In this document: positions 59,472-64,000 of the stretch, in pieces
Layout of the letters: each line of letters starts with the position of its first letter
Position numbering within the stretch: the first letter of the stretch is position 1
Assembly (NCBI GenBank): GCA_045616485.1
Contig: JAZLGU010000085.1
Coordinates: 1 to 64,000, forward strand
Direction: 5' to 3'
DNA: 64,000 nucleotides
From: RGIG3528 sp045616485
Lineage (GTDB): Bacteria > Bacillota > Clostridia > Lachnospirales > Lachnospiraceae
Notes under the pieces: model-generated
What the model was told of the DNA's origin: nothing
Seen by the model: only the letters and a program-made list of their open reading frames with translations
The model's database searches: none
Position numbers and translations under genes: made by a program

Positions 59472-60788
59472 ATGGACGGTCACCCGCGAATACAGGTGCT
59501 AATCTTTATTATCTGCTTTTTAATTAATTTTGTTTTGAGCCTAATTGTTACAGCCTTTGAAAAAATATCAGAGCCAAAAGTGGCTCATGATGCGGAGGAA
59601 GGAAACGCAGCTGCCAAAAAGGTTTTAAAAATCATGGAACATCGTCATAGATTTTTGACGATTACAGATCTTTATGCGCTTTGTCTGACAGGCTTTATGG
59701 CTATCAGCGTTGCCTATTTCTTATTTTTGGAGACCGGTAATTCGATGCTTTTGATATGGAAGATACTTATTACAGTGGCGGTAGCTATGTTTGTAGAGGC
59801 TTTTTCCATTAAGCTCCCCAAAAAAATTGCGGCAAAAAATGCTGAGACTATTGCTTATGGCACGGCCTTTATAGTGGCATTTTTTAATGTGATTTGTACT
59901 CCTTTGGCTCTTCCCTGCGAGCTGATTATAGGCGGGCTTATGCGACTTTTTGGTGTAAAGAATCCTGATGACGAGGATGCTGTTACAGAAGAGGAGCTGA
60001 TTTCATCTGTAGATGAGGCGCTGGATGATGGCGTACTGGAGGAAGAGGAAGCCGAGATGATTCATAATATTTTTGACTTTGATGAAAAGCAGGTCAAGGA
60101 CATTATGACCCATAGACGTGTGGTTACGGCCATATCTTCTGACACTAACATAGATGAAGCGATGCATATCATGCTGGAGCATACCTATACCAGATATCCG
60201 GTGTATGAGGAGACTATTGAGAATATTATAGGCATTCTTTATATAAAAGATGTTATGAGCTTTATTTTGCAGGGAGAAAAGGACGGGGAAGAGCATTACG
60301 TTATGGAATTTGCCCGTGAGCCTTATTTTGTTCCTGATACACAAAATATCGATGATCTTTTCCATGAGATGCAGAAGAAAAAGCTGCAGATAGCTGTTGC
60401 TATAGATGAATACGGCCAGACTGCCGGTATCATCACCATGGAAGATATTCTGGAGGAAATCGTAGGTGAGATTCAGGATGAATACGATGATGAGGAAGAG
60501 GACATCGTAGAATGCAAGAAGGATGAGTGGGATGTAAACGGTCTTATCACCTTATCAGAACTTTCTGACGAAATAGAGATTACGATTCTTGAAGAAGATG
60601 AGGATAGTTTTGATACGCTAAATGGCCTGCTTATTTCCAGACTGGATCATATACCCGGAGACAATGATGTGGGCACAGAGATTCAGTATCAGGGCTTTTC
60701 TTTTACAGTTACAGAGGTAGCCAATAAGACTGTTTCCCAGGTGCATGTAACTAAGCTGGCGTCGGAGACAGAAACTGAGGAAGAATAA
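59472..60788 (+). CDS. CNNM/CorC-type transporter (hemolysin family), copy 2
   Basis: 438 residues. The membrane domain (about 8-165) is diverged from the one at 17417: ITAFEKISEPK replaces the usual SSAETA motif, and PKKIAAKNAE replaces PK..A...A. The CBS pair (DIMTHRR, RYPVYEETIENIIGI, IDEYGQTAGIITMEDILEEIVGEIQDEYDD) and the CorC_HlyC end are well kept. Likely cation efflux or regulation; the diverged membrane core may mean a different ion. alr is 35 bp upstream. Confidence 0.85.
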   Translation: MDGHPRIQVLIFIICFLINFVLSLIVTAFEKISEPKVAHDAEEGNAAAKKVLKIMEHRHRFLTITDLYALCLTGFMAISVAYFLFLETGNSMLLIWKILITVAVAMFVEAFSIKLPKKIAAKNAETIAYGTAFIVAFFNVICTPLALPCELIIGGLMRLFGVKNPDDEDAVTEEELISSVDEALDDGVLEEEEAEMIHNIFDFDEKQVKDIMTHRRVVTAISSDTNIDEAMHIMLEHTYTRYPVYEETIENIIGILYIKDVMSFILQGEKDGEEHYVMEFAREPYFVPDTQNIDDLFHEMQKKKLQIAVAIDEYGQTAGIITMEDILEEIVGEIQDEYDDEEEDIVECKKDEWDVNGLITLSELSDEIEITILEEDEDSFDTLNGLLISRLDHIPGDNDVGTEIQYQGFSFTVTEVANKTVSQVHVTKLASETETEEE

Positions 60789-61043
60789 ATGAGAGTTTTA
60801 GGTGACTTTAAGATGGAGCGTCCCGGCCAGGTAGAGGTGGGGCAGGAGGTGGAGCTGAGAGAAGGTTCGCTCCCGAACTCTGTTTTCTACTATGTGGTGG
60901 AGCCTGCAGTAGCCATGAGTGCTAATATTTCCCTGGGTGACCGCCTGGTGGACAAGGATGGCAAGGTCATTACCAAGGCTGTGATAAAGGCCATTGAGGA
61001 AAAAAGTACCGGGTATTATATCACAATCGAGTGTGAAGACTAA
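60789..61043 (+). CDS. Small hypothetical protein
   Basis: 84 residues starting right after the previous stop (TAAATG). Beta-rich, acidic, no signal (MRVLGDFKMERPGQVEVGQEVELREGS, then YYVVEPAVAMSANISLGDRLVDKDGKV). It follows the CNNM gene in the same transcript and precedes MerR by one base. No family recognised. Confidence 0.65.
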   Translation: MRVLGDFKMERPGQVEVGQEVELREGSLPNSVFYYVVEPAVAMSANISLGDRLVDKDGKVITKAVIKAIEEKSTGYYITIECED

Positions 61044-61044
61044 G

Positions 61045-61881
61045 ATGAAGGAATTTTACACTATAGGTGAAGTGGCAAAAATATATAATGTTTCTACAGA
61101 TACCTTGCGCTTTTATCACAAAATAGGGCTGCTTAGTCCCTGGCATAAGGGAGAAAATGGCTATCGTTATTATTCCAAGGCACAGTTTGAGGTGATTTCT
61201 ACCATTATGCTGCTTAGGAATATGGGAACTCCTGTGGAAAATCTTAAAGAAGCTTTGTATTCAGATACTGCAGAGGCCATTGATGCAGAGCTGGATCGCT
61301 ATGAAAAGGGCGTTGACGAGGAGATAGCCAAGCTTAAAGCTCTAAAAAAAGAAGCAGCCATTTTAAGAGGTAATATAAGCTCATTGCCTGGGAAAAAGGA
61401 TGCTGATGAAAAGACTACTCAGCCGGAGATAGAGAAGTTACCGGCCATGTGGATGTTTTCCAAGCAGTTTGGCAGTGAAGATGAGCTGGATATAGAGCAG
61501 ATTCTTCTGGTTAATCGCCTGGCACAAAAGGACTGGACCACCAGAGCCGGCATTATTTCTACTATCACTGTGGACCATCTCAGAAAGCATGAGTTTCATA
61601 CCTACGACAAATACGGCTACCTGTCAGAGACTCCGGTAGAGGTTAAGAGCCCATTTTTGGAGAAGATTCCTGCCGGATTATATGCTGTAATCAGTGCGAA
61701 GGTGGGGAGCCCGGAGCATAGTGAGATGGATTTTGCCTATGAGGAATTGATGGCGTTCATCGATAAAGAGGGATATGAAATTGCGGGGGATGCTATAGAG
61801 CGGAATGTACTTAGTATCTATGGCGAAGAGCCCAGAAAGCCTCTTATGTTCTTTAAAATTTATATACCGGTGAAAAAATAA
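61045..61881 (+). CDS. MerR-family regulator
   Basis: 278 residues from ATG 61045; a longer in-frame start would overlap the previous gene. The MerR winged helix is at 1-70 (FYTIGEVAKIYNVSTDTLRFYHKIGLLSPWHKGENGYRYY), a coiled-coil dimer helix at about 75-120, then a GyrI-like effector domain (about 135-275). This BltR/BmrR-like layout senses small, often cationic or aromatic, molecules. The symporter gene follows and may be a target, but no MerR operator (19-bp spacer promoter) was found. Confidence 0.85.
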   Translation: MKEFYTIGEVAKIYNVSTDTLRFYHKIGLLSPWHKGENGYRYYSKAQFEVISTIMLLRNMGTPVENLKEALYSDTAEAIDAELDRYEKGVDEEIAKLKALKKEAAILRGNISSLPGKKDADEKTTQPEIEKLPAMWMFSKQFGSEDELDIEQILLVNRLAQKDWTTRAGIISTITVDHLRKHEFHTYDKYGYLSETPVEVKSPFLEKIPAGLYAVISAKVGSPEHSEMDFAYEELMAFIDKEGYEIAGDAIERNVLSIYGEEPRKPLMFFKIYIPVKK

Positions 61882-61903
61882 CATATTTTCAAAAAGTAAT
61901 TGA

Positions 61904-61922
61904 CCTTGGAGTTACTCCAAGG
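61904..61922 (+). terminator. Weak terminator hairpin
   Basis: CCTTGGAG-TTA-CTCCAAGG followed by TTTATTATATTT, between merR and the symporter gene. The stem is perfect; the T run is broken. Confidence 0.55.
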
Positions 61923-61968
61923 TTTATTATATTTGTGGGTTTATAAAAAAGAAGGGAGAGGTTTATAC

Positions 61969-63384
61969 ATGGGGAACTTATTAAAGAAGATTGGCAGCCA
62001 GTACAAATTCACCAAGGGGAAGCTTTCTTTTAAAGAGAAACTGACACTGGCTATGCCGGGACCTGCATCTGTAATCGGACCGATTATTATTCACAATGCC
62101 ATGATTAAATTTTATACGGATATTATTGGCATCGATCCCAAGTATGTGGGCTGGATTTATATTATTTACAATATTTGGAATGCTATAAATGACCCACTTC
62201 TGGGAGTCTGGGTGGATAGGCTTAAGTATAATGAGAAAAGAGGTAAGTATGTCTATCTCATGAAAGTGACAGCCCCTCTTATGCTGATTGCTACTTTACT
62301 TATGCTTTTTTCGTCGCCGTCCTGGAATGAATGGGTTATTTTCTTTGTATTTTTAGCTGAGCTATTTGTATTTGATACGGCCTATACGGTTTATTCTGTG
62401 GCCTATCAGTCTTATTTCCTTATAGCAGCGCCTACCAAGGAAGAGAGAGTGGATATAGATATTATTCGTACCTTTGTAGGGAATGTAGTAGGAGCTGTTA
62501 CTACTGTTATTCCCACGTTATTAATGGTGGGAGAAGGGAAAAGAGGATTGGTGATTCCTGCTTTTTCGGGGGTAATAGCTTTGAATGCCATCCTTTATTT
62601 TGTCACTTTCAGAACTCTTAAGGACAAGGGGGAGCTTTATGTAAATGAGAAGCATGAGGAGCATAGAAGCTTTGCAGTTACTGTGAAAGAGGCCTGGAAT
62701 ATCATAAGGCAACCGGCATTTTTGACGTATCTTATTTTCTATATTACTGCCAGAGGTGCCATGGAGTATTACTATACACCGTTCCTGTATTTTATGGATG
62801 ACGTTATCAAATCCGATGGATTGACGGCTACCATAGCTGATACCCTTCCCGGGATTTTTATGCTGGCGCTCATTCCGGTTTTTGGAAATATGATTAAAAA
62901 ATTCGGTAGTAAAGCCATGTCTATTTACTCGCTTTTACCGGCAGCGCTGGGCTTTGGAGGACTTCTGATAATAAAGACAGCATGGCAGGCTGTTATTTGT
63001 TACTGCTTTATTGTGCTGGCGTTAAATATCTGTCAGAGAGCAGGAGTAGTCTTAAATGGTGATTTGATAGATGATGATGAAATGCGGACCAGCATTAGAA
63101 AAACAGGCATGTATGGTGGTGTTTTTTCCTTGCTTGCTACTTCGCTTACAGGCCTCCAACAGCTGGTTTTTACCAACGTTATAAGTTTTTATGGCTATGA
63201 CGGCAAGCTGGAGCAGCAGACAGCAGAAGCGGTAAAGGGTATAAGAATCGGGGCAGGTCTGGTGCCACTTATCATGTGTGTTATTGGCCTTATACCTATG
63301 TTGTTATTCCCTATAGGCAGGAAAAAGGAGAGAGAACTGTCTGATTATATGGCGAAAAAGCATGGCGGAGAAAGTGAGGAGTAA
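61969..63384 (+). CDS. GPH-family glycoside/cation symporter
   Basis: 471 residues from ATG 61969 (AGGGAGAGG upstream). About twelve membrane helices. Helix 2 to loop 2 has YIIYNIWNAINDPLLGVWVDRLKYNEKRGK, the MelB-like cation and sugar signature (N...DP..G...D). Imports a disaccharide or uronide with H+ or Na+. It is coupled by a one-base gap to a GH5 glycosidase, which suggests a glycoside substrate. Confidence 0.85.
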   Translation: MGNLLKKIGSQYKFTKGKLSFKEKLTLAMPGPASVIGPIIIHNAMIKFYTDIIGIDPKYVGWIYIIYNIWNAINDPLLGVWVDRLKYNEKRGKYVYLMKVTAPLMLIATLLMLFSSPSWNEWVIFFVFLAELFVFDTAYTVYSVAYQSYFLIAAPTKEERVDIDIIRTFVGNVVGAVTTVIPTLLMVGEGKRGLVIPAFSGVIALNAILYFVTFRTLKDKGELYVNEKHEEHRSFAVTVKEAWNIIRQPAFLTYLIFYITARGAMEYYYTPFLYFMDDVIKSDGLTATIADTLPGIFMLALIPVFGNMIKKFGSKAMSIYSLLPAALGFGGLLIIKTAWQAVICYCFIVLALNICQRAGVVLNGDLIDDDEMRTSIRKTGMYGGVFSLLATSLTGLQQLVFTNVISFYGYDGKLEQQTAEAVKGIRIGAGLVPLIMCVIGLIPMLLFPIGRKKERELSDYMAKKHGGESEE

Positions 63385-63385
63385 A

Positions 63386-64000
63386 ATGGAAAAGAAACTA
63401 AGGACTCAGGGGAGAAATATTATCAATCAACAGGGGCAGCCGGTAGTGCTTAAGGGGATAAATATGGTATGTAAGGACCCCAAAGTCAATCATCTGGGGA
63501 ATTACAGGGAGGAAGACTTTGCTTACCTTAAAAAAATAGGTTTTTCTATTGTGCGTTTAGGTATTTACTGGGATGCTTTAGAGCCTGCGCCGGGAGTATA
63601 TGACGATAACTATCTGGCAGGATTGGATGCTATCATAGAAAAAGCCAAGAAACAGGATATTATGGTTTTTCTGGATATGCATCAGGATCTTTTTGGGGCA
63701 TGTTTTGAGGATGGGGCACCGGAGTGGGCTACCATCACAGATAAAAAAGAACATATAAGAACCGAGCTTTGGAGCGATTCTTACCTTTTAAGCCCTGCTG
63801 TCCAGGCAGCCTTTGACAATTTTTGGAGTAATAGTATGACTCCGGATGGAATAGGGATTATGGATCATTTTATTGGGGCTTGGAAGCATGTGGCAGAACA
63901 CTATGCAAATGAGCCTTATGTGGTGGGGTACGATTTTTTTAACGAGCCATTTCCGGGAGGTGGGGCTCTGGGGGTGCTTCCAATTGTAGGTGCCATCAAG
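63386..64000 (+). CDS. GH5-like glycosidase (partial, runs off the window)
   Basis: Starts at ATG 63386, one base after the symporter stop; 205 codons are visible and no stop is reached. No signal peptide, so it acts on imported substrate. Motifs GRNIINQQGQPVVLKGIN, FSIVRLGIYWDALEPAPG, MVFLDMHQDLFGA and the acid/base Glu in YDFFNEPFPGG fit the GH5 endoglycoceramidase-like group. Together with the symporter it forms an uptake-and-cleavage pair. Confidence 0.82.
   Translation, partial: MEKKLRTQGRNIINQQGQPVVLKGINMVCKDPKVNHLGNYREEDFAYLKKIGFSIVRLGIYWDALEPAPGVYDDNYLAGLDAIIEKAKKQDIMVFLDMHQDLFGACFEDGAPEWATITDKKEHIRTELWSDSYLLSPAVQAAFDNFWSNSMTPDGIGIMDHFIGAWKHVAEHYANEPYVVGYDFFNEPFPGGGALGVLPIVGAIK

Overview
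The window looks like chromosomal DNA of a motile, anaerobic, low-GC Firmicute of the Lachnospiraceae type (Butyrivibrio, Pseudobutyrivibrio or Roseburia-like). The case rests on DapL-type lysine synthesis, Rex, an EFR1-type flavodoxin/ferredoxin, MgtC, a large cyclic-di-GMP protein, carbohydrate-active enzymes and two sequences that fit flagellar sigma-D promoters. Genes are dense, mostly on the + strand and often overlapping by 1-4 bases. No rRNA, tRNA or CRISPR array was seen.

Layout. 0-28.4 kb is housekeeping: dapL, an SbcD/SbcC-like pair, patatin, ABC exporter, CotH lipoprotein, asnB, pheA, an AAA ATPase, a CDF metal transporter, a LytS-like kinase, a CNNM/CorC protein, ABC-F, glyA, udk, mgtC, a 1249-residue GGDEF/EAL receptor and an EFR1 ferredoxin. 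28.4-34.2 kb is accessory DNA. It holds two paralogous genes and a 261-residue gene behind sigma-D-like promoters, a helix-turn-helix/HipA-like kinase pair with its own promoter and operator, small orphan genes and remnants of a mobile element. 34.2-40.16 kb is an integrated element (RepA_N, DnaC-like ATPase, excisionase, tyrosine integrase) sitting in the 5' end of pyrE and flanked by direct repeats of about 107 bp. 40.1-64 kb returns to core genes: pyrE, a heparinase-like lyase, an esterase, topB, a hexapeptide transferase, lipoproteins, rex, nnrD/E, a secreted-protein/ABC cassette, alr, a second CNNM protein, MerR, a GPH sugar symporter and the start of a GH5 glycosidase.

The non-coding DNA is unusually rich. 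A GGGACGTTTCT palindrome family recurs at least five times, several copies touch stop codons, and one lies in frame inside the heparinase-like gene. A four-hairpin composite element occurs twice, 49 kb apart, both times 3' of a gene in the same orientation. A roughly 500-bp nested inverted repeat separates two convergent genes. Several promoters overlap or directly precede terminator-like hairpins. The best candidates for something new are the HTH/HipA-like pair, the sigma-D-linked gene cluster, the element nested at pyrE and the composite hairpin family. All functions are inferred from reading the sequence; no database search was run.
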